Source of the DNA: Bradyrhizobiaceae bacterium
GTDB taxonomy: Bacteria > Pseudomonadota > Alphaproteobacteria > Rhizobiales > Xanthobacteraceae
Assembly (NCBI GenBank): GCA_947481685.1
Contig: CANKHA010000005.1
Location: 82,611-146,610 of the forward strand
Length of the DNA stretch: 64,000 nt
Direction of reading: 5' to 3'
Shown: piece after piece, positions 36,330 through 46,100 of the stretch
Layout: the number at the start of each line of letters is the position of its first letter
Position numbering within the stretch: the first letter of the stretch is position 1
Program-made: the position numbers and the translations under genes
The notes under the pieces: generated by a model
The model's database searches: none
Told to the model about the DNA's origin: nothing
Seen by the model: only the letters and a program-made list of their open reading frames with translations

Positions 36330-37700
36330 ATGCAGGGGAAGACTGATGCAGGGAGGACTTGCCTTTCGATCGTGCTGGCCGCCGGCGAGGGCACGCGTAT
36401 GCGTTCGACCTTGCCCAAGGTGCTGCACATGCTCGCCGGGCGTTCCCTGCTGGCGCATGTGCTGACAGCGGTGCGCGATGCGGGCGGCACGGCCACGGCT
36501 GTGGTGATCGGTCCGGGGCACGAGGCCGTTGCGGCGGAAGCCAGACGGATCATTCCCGACGCGGATATTCACGTGCAGACCGAGCGGCGCGGCACAGCCC
36601 ATGCGGTGCTGATGGCGAAATCCGCGCTCGCGCGTAGCGCCGACGATGTGGTGGTGATCTTCGGCGATACGCCGCTGCTCGGCGCAGATACCCTGCGCCG
36701 TCTGCGCGGCGCGCTGTCCGCAGGTGCTGCAGTGGCGGTGCTGGGATTCCGGCCGGCCGATCCCGCGGGCTATGGACGGCTGATCGTGGAAGGTGGGCAG
36801 CTTGCCGCCATCCGCGAGGAGAAAGATGCAACGCCGGCCGAGCGCGCGATCACGCTTTGCAATGGCGGGCTGATGGCGCTCGCGGGCCAACAGGCGCTCG
36901 ACATCATCGAACGGATTGGCGACGACAACGCCAAGAGGGAATTCTATCTGACGGACGCTGTCGCCATCGCCCGTTCGATGGGACTACAGACGGCAGCGAT
37001 TGAAGTGGAGGAGGACGAAGTGCGCGGCATCAACACCAAGGCGCAGTTGGCGGAAGCGGAAGCCGTATTGCAGAAGCGGTTGCGCGATGCGGCGCTCGAA
37101 GCCGGCGCGACCATGCAGGCGCCGGAGACGGTATTCCTCGCCGCCGACACCAGGCTGGGCCGCGACGTGACCATCGAGCCTTATGTCGTGTTTGGTCCCG
37201 GCGTCGTGGTTGAGGATGGCGCAGTGATCCACTCCTTCTCGCATCTCGAAGGCGCGCATGTCGGCACGAAGGTTTCGGTCGGTCCGTTCGCGCGGCTGCG
37301 TCCCGGCGCGCAACTCGGCGCCAATTCTCGCGTCGGCAATTTCGTCGAGATCAAAGAGGCAAAGCTTGGCGAAGGCGCCAAGGCCAACCACCTTTCCTAT
37401 ATCGGGGATGCGACGGTCGGCCCGGATTCCAACATCGGTGCCGGCACCATCTTCTGCAACTACGACGGCGAGGCGAAACATCGCAGCGAAGTCGGCAAGG
37501 GCGCCTTTATCGGGTCGAACTCGGCACTGGTATCTCCGGTCAAGATCGGTGACGGTGCCTATGTGGCCACCGGCAGTGTCATCACCGACGATGTGCCTGC
37601 GGATGCGTTGGTTTTCGGCCGGGCGCGACAGGTTATTAAGGAAAATCGGGCCAAAGTCTTGCGCGAGAAGGCTGCGGCAGCCAAAAAGAAGTCGAAATAG
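36330..37700 (+). CDS. glmU: Bifunctional UDP-GlcNAc pyrophosphorylase / glucosamine-1-phosphate acetyltransferase
   Basis: 456 residues. N-terminal uridylyltransferase with [30 protein letters not shown] and FGDTPLL; C-terminal left-handed beta helix with acetyl-CoA site ([50 protein letters not shown]). It makes UDP-N-acetylglucosamine, the precursor of peptidoglycan and lipid A. The lysine-rich end AAAAKKKSK is normal. Closely followed by glmS, which supplies glucosamine-6-phosphate. Confidence 0.98.
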   Translation: MQGKTDAGRTCLSIVLAAGEGTRMRSTLPKVLHMLAGRSLLAHVLTAVRDAGGTATAVVIGPGHEAVAAEARRIIPDADIHVQTERRGTAHAVLMAKSALARSADDVVVIFGDTPLLGADTLRRLRGALSAGAAVAVLGFRPADPAGYGRLIVEGGQLAAIREEKDATPAERAITLCNGGLMALAGQQALDIIERIGDDNAKREFYLTDAVAIARSMGLQTAAIEVEEDEVRGINTKAQLAEAEAVLQKRLRDAALEAGATMQAPETVFLAADTRLGRDVTIEPYVVFGPGVVVEDGAVIHSFSHLEGAHVGTKVSVGPFARLRPGAQLGANSRVGNFVEIKEAKLGEGAKANHLSYIGDATVGPDSNIGAGTIFCNYDGEAKHRSEVGKGAFIGSNSALVSPVKIGDGAYVATGSVITDDVPADALVFGRARQVIKENRAKVLREKAAAAKKKSK

Positions 37701-37792
37701 CCGCTGTGATGACTATGTGTGTTGAGGTTTGTCACACCGCGTAATGCTTTTTGACTTCACTCGGCGGGCCCGGCGCGTCAAACAGACGTGGA

Positions 37793-37834
37793 CTAGTGTC
37801 ACGAATGAAGCGAATTTCTGAACCACGACACTAG
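37793..37834. repeat. 8-bp inverted repeat in the glmU-glmS gap
   Basis: CTAGTGTC (37793-37800) and GACACTAG (37827-37834) flank 26 bp (ACGAATGAAGCGAA...CCAC). It lies in the 157-bp gap, 23 bp before glmS, so it could be a dispersed repeat, an attenuator or a terminator-like structure; I cannot tell which. Confidence 0.5.
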
Positions 37835-37857
37835 CGGCAGGGGGCTTAAGCACATCA

Positions 37858-39681
37858 ATGTGCGGGATTGTCGGAATTCTCGGCCGCGAGGCCGTCGCGG
37901 ACCAATTGGTCGATGCGCTCAAGCGCCTCGAATATCGCGGTTATGACTCCGCAGGCGTTGCCACGCTCGAGGGCGGCAAGCTGACGCGTCGCCGCGCCGA
38001 AGGCAAATTGAAGAATCTCGAAAAGCGCCTGCGCGACGAACCGCTCGCAGGCACCAGCGGTATAGGTCACACGCGCTGGGCGACGCATGGGCGTCCGACG
38101 GAAAACAACGCGCATCCGCATGCCACCGAGCAGGTGGCGGTGGTGCATAACGGCATTATCGAGAATTACCGCGAGCTGCGCGCGCAACTTGAAAAAGAGG
38201 GCGCCAAGTTCGTCACCCAGACCGACACCGAAGCGGTGGCGCACCTCGTCAGCCGCGAGATCAAGAAGGGGCTCTCGCCGGCGGACGCCGTCGCCGCGAC
38301 GCTGCCGCAACTGCGCGGCGCTTTCGCGCTGGCGTTTCTATTCGCCGGCAAGGACGATCTGCTGATCGGCGCGCGCAAGGGTTCGCCGCTCGCAATCGGT
38401 TACGGCGACGGAGAAATGTATCTCGGCAGCGATGCGATCGCGCTTGCGCCCTTCACCGATACCATCAGCTATCTCGAAGACGGCGATTGGGTCGAGCTCA
38501 ACCATAAAGGCGCGGCGGTCCACGACGCCGGCAATCGCGCGGTGAAGCGGCAGGTGCTGAAGTCGTCTGCGTCGTCGGTGCTGATCGACAAGGGCAACCA
38601 TCGTCACTTCATGGCGAAGGAAATTCACGAACAGCCCGAGGTCGTCGGCCACACGCTCGCGCATTACCTCGACATGGCGAATGAACGCATCGATCTGCCG
38701 AAACTGCCGTTCGATCCTGCCAACCTGAAGCGGATATCGATCTCGGCCTGCGGCACCGCCTACTATGCCGGTCTCGTCGCCAAATACTGGTTCGAGCGCT
38801 ATGCGCGGTTGCCGGTTGAAATCGATGTCGCGTCGGAGTTCCGCTATCGCGAAGCGCCGATGAACGAGGGCGACCTGGCGATCTTCGTGTCGCAGTCCGG
38901 CGAGACCGCCGACACGCTCGCGTCGCTGCGCTATGCCAAGGAGCAGAAACAGCACGTCGTCTCGGTGGTCAACGTGCCGACCTCAACCATTGCGCGCGAA
39001 AGCGACGTGGTGCTGCCGACGCTGGCCGGGCCGGAAATCGGCGTTGCCTCCACCAAGGCTTTCACCTGTCAACTTGCGGTGCTGGCCTGCTTTGCCATCG
39101 CGATGGGCCGCGCGCGCGGCGTGCTCAGCGAAAAGCAGGAGCAGGAGCTTGTGCACGCGCTGATCGAAGTGCCGCGTCACATGGCTCAGGCCCTGACGCT
39201 GGAACCGCAGATCGAGGCATTGGCGCGCGACCTGGCGAAATGCAAGGACGTGCTCTATCTCGGCCGTGGCACGAGCTACCCGCTCGCGCTCGAAGGCGCG
39301 CTGAAGCTGAAGGAGATTTCCTATATCCACGCCGAAGGCTATGCGGCCGGCGAACTGAAGCATGGCCCGATTGCGCTGATAGATGAAACCATGCCGGTGA
39401 TCGTGATCGCGCCGCATGACCGGGTGTTCGAGAAGACCGTGTCGAACATGCAGGAAGTCGCGGCGCGGGGCGGGCGCATCATTCTCGTCACCGACGCCAA
39501 GGGTGTCGCGGCTGCGCCGGTTGATTCCGTGCTGACGCTCACGCTTCCGGATGTGCCGGAAACGATAACGCCGCTTATTTATGCATTGCCGGTGCAGCTT
39601 ATTGCCTATCATACGGCGGTCACCATCGGCACCGATGTTGACCAGCCACGCAATCTTGCGAAATCGGTAACGGTGGAATGA
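37858..39681 (+). CDS. glmS: Glutamine-fructose-6-phosphate aminotransferase (isomerising)
   Basis: 607 residues. Begins MCGIVGILGREAV: the N-terminal Cys becomes residue 1 after Met removal and acts as the glutaminase nucleophile. The glutaminase domain has RWATHGRPTENNAHPH and VVHNGIIENY. Two SIS domains follow (SISACGTAYYAGLVAKYW, VSQSGETADTLAS and YLGRGTSYPLALEGALKLK), ending KSVTVE as in other GlmS. It makes glucosamine-6-phosphate, the first step of amino-sugar synthesis. Its stop overlaps the DUF502 start (ATGA). I see no glmS ribozyme, which is normal for this class. Confidence 0.98.
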   Translation: MCGIVGILGREAVADQLVDALKRLEYRGYDSAGVATLEGGKLTRRRAEGKLKNLEKRLRDEPLAGTSGIGHTRWATHGRPTENNAHPHATEQVAVVHNGIIENYRELRAQLEKEGAKFVTQTDTEAVAHLVSREIKKGLSPADAVAATLPQLRGAFALAFLFAGKDDLLIGARKGSPLAIGYGDGEMYLGSDAIALAPFTDTISYLEDGDWVELNHKGAAVHDAGNRAVKRQVLKSSASSVLIDKGNHRHFMAKEIHEQPEVVGHTLAHYLDMANERIDLPKLPFDPANLKRISISACGTAYYAGLVAKYWFERYARLPVEIDVASEFRYREAPMNEGDLAIFVSQSGETADTLASLRYAKEQKQHVVSVVNVPTSTIARESDVVLPTLAGPEIGVASTKAFTCQLAVLACFAIAMGRARGVLSEKQEQELVHALIEVPRHMAQALTLEPQIEALARDLAKCKDVLYLGRGTSYPLALEGALKLKEISYIHAEGYAAGELKHGPIALIDETMPVIVIAPHDRVFEKTVSNMQEVAARGGRIILVTDAKGVAAAPVDSVLTLTLPDVPETITPLIYALPVQLIAYHTAVTIGTDVDQPRNLAKSVTVE

Positions 39682-40454
39682 CGTCCGAACTGGAAAAATC
39701 AGTGCACGAAACGGCCAAGGTCCTGACGGCCGAAGCCGAAGCGGCGGCCGAAGCCGAAGCGGCGGCCGCTGCCGAACGCAGGCCGATGGCGCGGTTGCGC
39801 AATTATTTCCTGACCGGTCTCGTCGTCGCTGGTCCTGTTGCCATTACGTTGTGGCTGACATGGGCGATCGTCACCTGGGTCGATGACCTGGTGCGTCCAT
39901 TCATTCCGGTCGTCTACCGCCCCGAAACCTATTTGAATGTGTACGTGCCGGGTTACGGGTTGATCATTGCGCTGGTGATGTTGACCTTCCTCGGCTTTCT
40001 CACCGCCAATCTGGTCGGGCGCAAGCTGGTGGAGTTCGGCGAGAAGCTGCTCGATCGGATGCCGATCGTGCGCCCTGTGTACCGGACGATGAAGCAGATC
40101 TTCGAGACGCTGTTTTCGAAGAGCGGATCGAGTTTTCGCACTGTGGCGCTGGTGGAGTTTCCCGCGCCGCGCATGTGGTCGCTGGTGTTCCTGTCGCAGC
40201 CGCCGAGCGCGGACGTCTCCGCGAAGCTGCCGCAGAGCGAGCACGTCTCAGCCTTCCTGCCTTGCACCCCGAACCCGACCACCGGTTTTTTCTTCTATGT
40301 CCCGCGCAAGGATGTGGTCGAACTCGATATCACGGTGGAGAGCGCGATGACGCTGCTGATGTCGGCGGGCATGGTGCAGCCGGGCGAAGATCAGCAGAAG
40401 AAGCTGGCCTCCATGGCTGCTGCTGCGCAGGCCGCCCGCGCGTCGCCGGTGTGA
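39678..40454 (+). CDS. DUF502-family membrane protein
   Basis: 258 residues. The start overlaps the glmS stop (ATGA), so translation is coupled. A charged N-terminus with an 18-bp tandem duplication (39731-39766) encoding Glu-Ala repeats is followed by two TM helices (YFLTGLVVAGPVAITLWLTW and GLIIALVMLTFLGFLTANLV) and a soluble domain LVEFGEKLLDRMPIVRPVYR, TGFFFYVPRKDVVELDIT. The 3' region is followed by a BIME-like repeat. The function is unknown; coupling to glmS hints at an envelope link. Confidence 0.85.
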   Translation: MTSELEKSVHETAKVLTAEAEAAAEAEAAAAAERRPMARLRNYFLTGLVVAGPVAITLWLTWAIVTWVDDLVRPFIPVVYRPETYLNVYVPGYGLIIALVMLTFLGFLTANLVGRKLVEFGEKLLDRMPIVRPVYRTMKQIFETLFSKSGSSFRTVALVEFPAPRMWSLVFLSQPPSADVSAKLPQSEHVSAFLPCTPNPTTGFFFYVPRKDVVELDITVESAMTLLMSAGMVQPGEDQQKKLASMAAAAQAARASPV

Positions 40455-40464
40455 TTGATTATCC

Positions 40465-40610
40465 GTCATCCTGAGGTGCGAGCACCGCAGATAAGTTCAC
40501 GCAATCTGCGTACACTTGATTGCTTTTGCGAGCCTCGAAGGATGAGCGGCCCAGGCCGGAGCCCTTCGAGGCTCGGCACTTCGCGCCGAGCACCTCAGGG
40601 TGATGGTGAC
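40465..40610. repeat. BIME-like nested palindromic repeat
   Basis: Outer arms around 40465-40479 (GTCATCCTGAGGTGC) and 40590-40610 are inverted copies; inner arms CGAGCCTCGAAGG (40529-40541) and its mirror (40563-40575) flank GCCCAGGCCG. The ~146-bp structure resembles dispersed palindromic elements found repeatedly in Bradyrhizobium-type genomes. It sits between convergent DUF502 and recG. Confidence 0.7.
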
Positions 40611-40623
40611 ACTTAATATCCTG

Positions 40624-42726
40624 TTAGCCTGCCTGGATCAGCCGGACCGCTTCGTCTTTTTCGAACAGATAGAGCAAATGCAGCAGCGCCTTTGCGCGCT
40701 CGCCCGCAAGCTTAGGATCGCGTTCGAGGATGAGCGCGGCGTCGTCCCGCGCGGGGCCCAACAGGTGACTGTGGAATTCCATCCGCGCGAGCCGAAATCC
40801 AGGCATGCCGCTCTGGCGTGTGCCGAGTACGTCGCCTTCGCCGCGCAGTTTCAGGTCTTCTTCGGCGATCCGGAAACCGTCTTCGGTGTCGCGCAGGATC
40901 GCGAGCCGTGCTTTCGCAGTCTCGCCAAGCGGTGCCTTGTAGAGCAGAAGGCAGGTGGAGTGCTCCGAGCCCCGTCCGATGCGGCCGCGCAATTGATGCA
41001 ACTGGGCGAGGCCGAAGCGCTCGGCATGCTCGATCACCATCACGGTCGCCTCAGGCACATCAACGCCGACTTCGATTACGGTGGTGGCGACCAGCAGGCG
41101 TGCATCGCCTGAAGCGAAGCGCTGCATGGCGCGGTCCTTCTCCGCGCCCTTCATCTTGCCGTGGACCAGTTCGACAGTGTCACCGAAATACTGGTGCAGC
41201 ATTTCGTAGCGGTCAGACGCAGCAGCGAGGTCGATCTTCTCGGACTCCTCCACCAGCGGACAGACCCAATAGACGCGCTGGCCGTTGTTCAGGGCGCGCC
41301 CGACGCCGTCAATCACTTCTTCGAGGCGATCGAGCGCCACTGTGCGGGTGTCGATCGGTTTGCGGCCTGCCGGTTTTTCCCGCAGCTCCGACATATCCAT
41401 GTCGCCGAAGTAAGTGAGCACCAGCGTGCGCGGGATCGGCGTCGCGGTGAGCACCAGCACATCGACGGCGGCGCCCTTGCGGGCGAGGGCGAGGCGTTGA
41501 TGCACGCCGAAGCGATGCTGCTCATCGACAATGGCGAGCGCCAACTCCTTGAAGGCAACATCGTCCTGGAACAGGGCGTGGGTGCCGAGCAGAAGATCGA
41601 TCTCGCCAGCGGCGAGGCGTTCGAAGGTCGCGGCGCGCTCTTTACCCTTTTCGCGGCCGGTGAGAATGGCGATGCGAATTCCGGCGGCTTCCGCCAGGGG
41701 TGCGATGGTCTTGTGATGCTGCCGGACGAGGATTTCTGTCGGCGCCATGATCGCGGCCTGCCGCCCGGTCTCGATCACGGCAGTGGCCGCCAGCAACGCA
41801 ACAATGGTCTTGCCGGAGCCGACGTCGCCTTGCAGCAGCCGCAACATGCGCTGCGGCAGTGCGAGATCCGCCGTGATTTCCTCCAGTGCGCGCTTTTGCG
41901 AAGGCGTGAGTGAATAAGGCAAAGCCTTGACGATCTTCTCGCGCAGTTTGCCGTCGCCTGCATGCACGCGGCCCGCCGGGCGGCGGATATGGGCGCGGAC
42001 AAGACCGAGCGCGAGCTGGCCCGCCAGCAATTCGTCATAGGCGAGACGCGACCAGGCCGGGCTCGCGGGCTCGATATCGCGCGGCTCCGCCGGACGATGC
42101 AGGGAACGCAGCGCGTCGGCGAAAGCCGGAAGGCGTTCCCGCGAGACCCAGGCTTTGTCCTGCCACTCGGGAAGATCGGGCAGTTTCTCCAGCGCGCCTT
42201 CAACCGCCTTGCGCAGCAGATTGGGGCCGAGCCCCTCGGTCATCGGATAGACCGGCTCGACCAGCGGCAAAGTCGCGAGCCCGGTCTCGTCCACCACGCG
42301 GTCGGGATGCACCATTTGCAGCATGCCGTCGTAGAGCTCGGTGGTGCCGGAGACGTAACGCGTCGCACCTTCCGGGAGGAGCTTCTCGAGGTAATCCCGC
42401 CGCGCGTTGAAGAAGGTCAGTACCAGGGTGCCGGTGTCGTCCGAGCAATAGACCCGATAGGGCGCGCGCGGCCGGTTTGGCGGCGAGGGTTTGTGCTTGT
42501 CGACGGTCACCGCGACGGTGACGACGGTTCCCGGCTGCACGTCGACCAGTTTTGGCTGCGCCCGGCGATCGACCACGCCGGAAGGCAGATGAAACAGCAG
42601 ATCGGCGATGCGTGGCGTGTCACCTTCGCGGCCCAGCAGGCGCGCATAGAGTTTCTCCTGCTTCGGACCGACGCCGGGCAGGCTGGTGAGCGCAGCGAAG
42701 AGCGGATTGAGCGACAGTGGACGCAT
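40624..42726 (-). CDS. recG: ATP-dependent DNA helicase RecG
   Basis: 700 residues. An N-terminal wedge/OB domain is followed by superfamily-2 helicase motifs: Walker A GDVGSGKTIVALLA, DExH motif AIVDEQHRFGV, LTATPIPRTL and the QLRGRIGRGS motif near the end. It reverses and restarts stalled replication forks. The extended C-terminus (LVQ, LRLIQAG type) is normal. It diverges from sdhE-mfd, placing two fork/repair helicases beside one another. Confidence 0.97.
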   Translation of the reverse strand: MRPLSLNPLFAALTSLPGVGPKQEKLYARLLGREGDTPRIADLLFHLPSGVVDRRAQPKLVDVQPGTVVTVAVTVDKHKPSPPNRPRAPYRVYCSDDTGTLVLTFFNARRDYLEKLLPEGATRYVSGTTELYDGMLQMVHPDRVVDETGLATLPLVEPVYPMTEGLGPNLLRKAVEGALEKLPDLPEWQDKAWVSRERLPAFADALRSLHRPAEPRDIEPASPAWSRLAYDELLAGQLALGLVRAHIRRPAGRVHAGDGKLREKIVKALPYSLTPSQKRALEEITADLALPQRMLRLLQGDVGSGKTIVALLAATAVIETGRQAAIMAPTEILVRQHHKTIAPLAEAAGIRIAILTGREKGKERAATFERLAAGEIDLLLGTHALFQDDVAFKELALAIVDEQHRFGVHQRLALARKGAAVDVLVLTATPIPRTLVLTYFGDMDMSELREKPAGRKPIDTRTVALDRLEEVIDGVGRALNNGQRVYWVCPLVEESEKIDLAAASDRYEMLHQYFGDTVELVHGKMKGAEKDRAMQRFASGDARLLVATTVIEVGVDVPEATVMVIEHAERFGLAQLHQLRGRIGRGSEHSTCLLLYKAPLGETAKARLAILRDTEDGFRIAEEDLKLRGEGDVLGTRQSGMPGFRLARMEFHSHLLGPARDDAALILERDPKLAGERAKALLHLLYLFEKDEAVRLIQAG

Positions 42727-42834
42727 GGGGGAAATATTGCAGACTTTCAGGCGCGATGCAGCGATGACATCGGCGATTTTGGCCTTTATATAAAATCACC
42801 CGGCACCGTCCGGGCTTTCTGCGTTGGAGAAACC

Positions 42835-43128
42835 ATGACCGGGATGATGCGTTCAAGTGAAGGGCTGGACCCGCGCAGGCGGCGGCTGCTCTTCATGTGC
42901 TGGCATCGTGGCATCCGCGAAATGGATCTGATCATGGGCCGCTTTGCCGACGATCATATCGACCGTCTCAGCGACGATGAGGTTGCAGCGCTGGAGCAAC
43001 TCTCCGAGCAGCGCGACCAGGACTTGCTGGGCTGGTTCACCGGGGAATTCGCGACACCTGCCGAATTCGACACCCTGGTATTCCGCAAGATCCGGGAATT
43101 CAACTGGCGTTTGCGGGAGACGGAATAG
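42835..43128 (+). CDS. sdhE: FAD assembly factor SdhE
   Basis: 97 residues from ATG 42835. Contains the family motif RGxxE in WHRGIREMDLIMGRFADDH, the Asp/Glu-rich LSDDEVAALEQLSEQRDQDL helix, and FNWRLR near the end. SdhE flavinylates succinate dehydrogenase SdhA by promoting covalent FAD attachment. Its stop is followed after 3 bp by mfd, a pairing seen in related genomes. Confidence 0.93.
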   Translation: MTGMMRSSEGLDPRRRRLLFMCWHRGIREMDLIMGRFADDHIDRLSDDEVAALEQLSEQRDQDLLGWFTGEFATPAEFDTLVFRKIREFNWRLRETE

Positions 43129-43131
43129 GGA

Positions 43132-46100
43132 ATGGCGAAATCTCCTGCTGAATTGCTGGGGCCCGGCAAGCCGCTGACGCTGGCGAGCGTTGCCGATGGC
43201 GCCGAAGGCCTCGTGATCTCCGACCTCGCGCGCGCGGTGGCAGCGCGCAAGGACGCGCCTGCGACCAGTCTCATGGTCATTTGCCGCGACGGGCCGCGGA
43301 TGGCCGCGCTTGAGCGCGCGCTCGGCTTCTTCGCACCGGACATCGGCGTGCAGCAATTGCCGGCATGGGATTGTCAGCCTTATGACCGGGTGTCGCCGCA
43401 TGCCGGCGTGGTGGCGCAGCGGATGCTTGCGCTGTCGCGCCTTGCACGAATCAAGGGCAGTGAACGGCCCACGATCTTGCTGACGACGGTGAATGCGATC
43501 CTGCAGCGCGTGCCGCCCAAGACCATGTTGGCGCAGCAGTCGCTCTCGGCCGCGCCCGGCAATCTGCTCGACATGAACGGCGTCACCGCGTGGCTCGAGC
43601 TCAACGGCTTCGTCCGGGCTTCAACCGTGCGCGAGCCCGGCGACTATGCGGTGCGCGGCGGCATCATCGACCTGTTTGCGCCGGGGATGGATATGCCGGT
43701 GCGGCTCGATTTCTTCGGGGGCACGCTGGAGTCTATCCGCAGCTTCGATCCGGAGACGCAGCGCAGCGAGGACACGCTGCGCGCGCTCAATCTGGTGCCG
43801 GTATCAGAATTCCAGCTCACCACCGAAACCATGAAGCGGTTTCGCCGCGGCTACGTCGAAGCCTTTGGCGCGGCGACGCCGGACGACGCGCTCTATCACG
43901 CAGTCAGCGAGGGGCGGAAGCATCCCGGCATGGAACACTGGCTGCCACTGTTTCACGAGAGCCTCGACACCATTTTTGACTACGTTCCGGGCTCACCCGT
44001 GGTGCTTGAACCGCAAGCGGAAGATGCTGCGCATGAGCGTCTCGCCCAGATCGCAGACTATTATGAGGCGCGGCGCGAGGTGCTGCGCAACCATGGCGAG
44101 GGCCAACTTTATAAACCGCTGTCGCCCGATCGGCTTTATCTGAACGAGACCGAATGGAAGCAGCGCCTCACAGATACTGCGATGGCGCGGCTGACGCCGT
44201 TTGCGGTGCCGGAGGGCACCGGCCCGATTGTCGATATCGGCGCGCGACAGAGCCGTGGCTTTGCGGCGGAACGTGCGCAGGAAGGCGGCAATGTCTTCGA
44301 TGCGGTGCGTGAGCACATCTATTCATTGCAGGCTGCGGACAAACGCGTCGCCATTGCCATGTGGAGCGATGGCTCGCGCGACCGCATGAGCCACGTGCTC
44401 GCCGATCACAAGGTGATGAACCTTGCGAACGCGGAATCATGGCCCGACCTCCTGAAGCTGCCAAAACCGCAGATCGGCCTGATCACGCTCGGGCTGGAAT
44501 CCGGTTTTGAGACCGCGGATATCGCGATCGTCAGCGAGCAGGACATTCTCGGCGATCGTTTGGTGAGGCCGCGCCGCGCCGCGCGCCGGGCGGATAATTT
44601 CATCGCCGAGGTCACGAGCCTCTCTGCAGGCGATCTGGTGGTGCATGTCGATCACGGCATCGGGCGCTTCATCGGCCTGAAGACGATTGAAGTGGGCGGG
44701 GCGCCGCACGATTGCCTGGAACTGCATTATGCCGGCGGCGACAAGCTGTTCCTGCCGGTCGAAAATATCGAACTGCTCTCGCGTTACGGCTCCGAGGAAG
44801 CCACCGTCGAACTCGACAAGCTTGGCGGCGGCGCCTGGCAGTCGCGCAAGGCGCGGATGAAGGCTCGCATCCGCGAGATCGCGGGTGAACTGATCAAGAT
44901 TGCGGCGGAGCGATTGTTGCGTGAGGCGCCGAAGTTCGTCCCTGAACGCGCCAGTTACGACGAATTCTGCGCGCGCTTTCCCTACGAGGAAACCGAAGAC
45001 CAGCAGGCCGCCATCGATTCATCGCTGCGCGATCTCGCCAGTGGCCGCCCGATGGACCGGCTGATCTGCGGCGACGTCGGTTTCGGCAAGACCGAAGTCG
45101 CGCTGCGCGCAACCTTCGCCACCGCGCTGGAAGGCAAACAGGTGGCAGTCATCGCGCCGACCACATTGCTGGCGCGCCAGCATGCGAAGAATTTCACCGA
45201 ACGCTTCAAGGGTTTCCCGGTGCATGTCGGGCATATATCGCGGCTGGTGAGCGCCGCCGACCGCGCCGCCGTGCGCAAGGGTCTGGCGGAAGGCGGCACC
45301 GACATTGTCATCGGTACCCACGCGCTGCTTGGCAAGAATATCAAGTTCCGGGATCTGGGCCTTGTTATCGTCGACGAGGAACAGCACTTCGGCGTCTCGC
45401 ACAAAGAGAAACTGAAGACGCTGCGTGCCGAGGTTCATGTTCTTACGCTCACCGCAACGCCAATCCCGCGCACGTTGCAACTGGCGCTCACAGGCGTACG
45501 CGATCTCTCCATCATCGCGTCGCCGCCGGTCGATCGCCTTGCAGTGCGCACCTTCGTCTCGCCGTTCGATCCGCTGGTGGTGCGGGAAGCTTTGCTGCGC
45601 GAGCGCTATCGCGGCGGACAGGCGTTCTACGTTGCGCCGCGGATCGAGGATCTCGTCGGCATCAAGGATTTCCTCGACAAGAATGTGCCCGAAGTTCGCG
45701 TGGCCGTCGCCCACGGCCAGATGCCTTCGCAGGTGCTGGAGGACATCATGTCCGCCTTCTACGACGGCAAATATGATGTGCTTCTCTCTACCACGATTGT
45801 GGAATCCGGCCTCGATATCCCGACCGCCAATACGCTGATCATCCATCGCGCCGACATGTTCGGCCTGTCGCAGCTCTACCAGTTGCGCGGCCGGGTGGGG
45901 CGCTCCAAGACCCGCGCCTATGCGCTGTTCACGCTGCCGGAAGCGCGCAAGATCACGCCGCAGGCGGAGCGCCGGCTCAAGGTGCTGCAATCGCTCGATA
46001 CCCTGGGCGCAGGTTTCCAGCTTGCCTCGCACGACCTCGACATCCGCGGCGCGGGCAATCTGCTGGGCGAAGAGCAGTCAGGTCACATCAAGGAAGTTGG

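Noticed and set aside
37701..37857. A glmS ribozyme
   Set aside because: No ribozyme core seen, and these ribozymes are essentially restricted to Gram-positive bacteria.
44982..46032. Frames opposite mfd
   Set aside because: Antisense shadows of a conserved gene, with no own motif.
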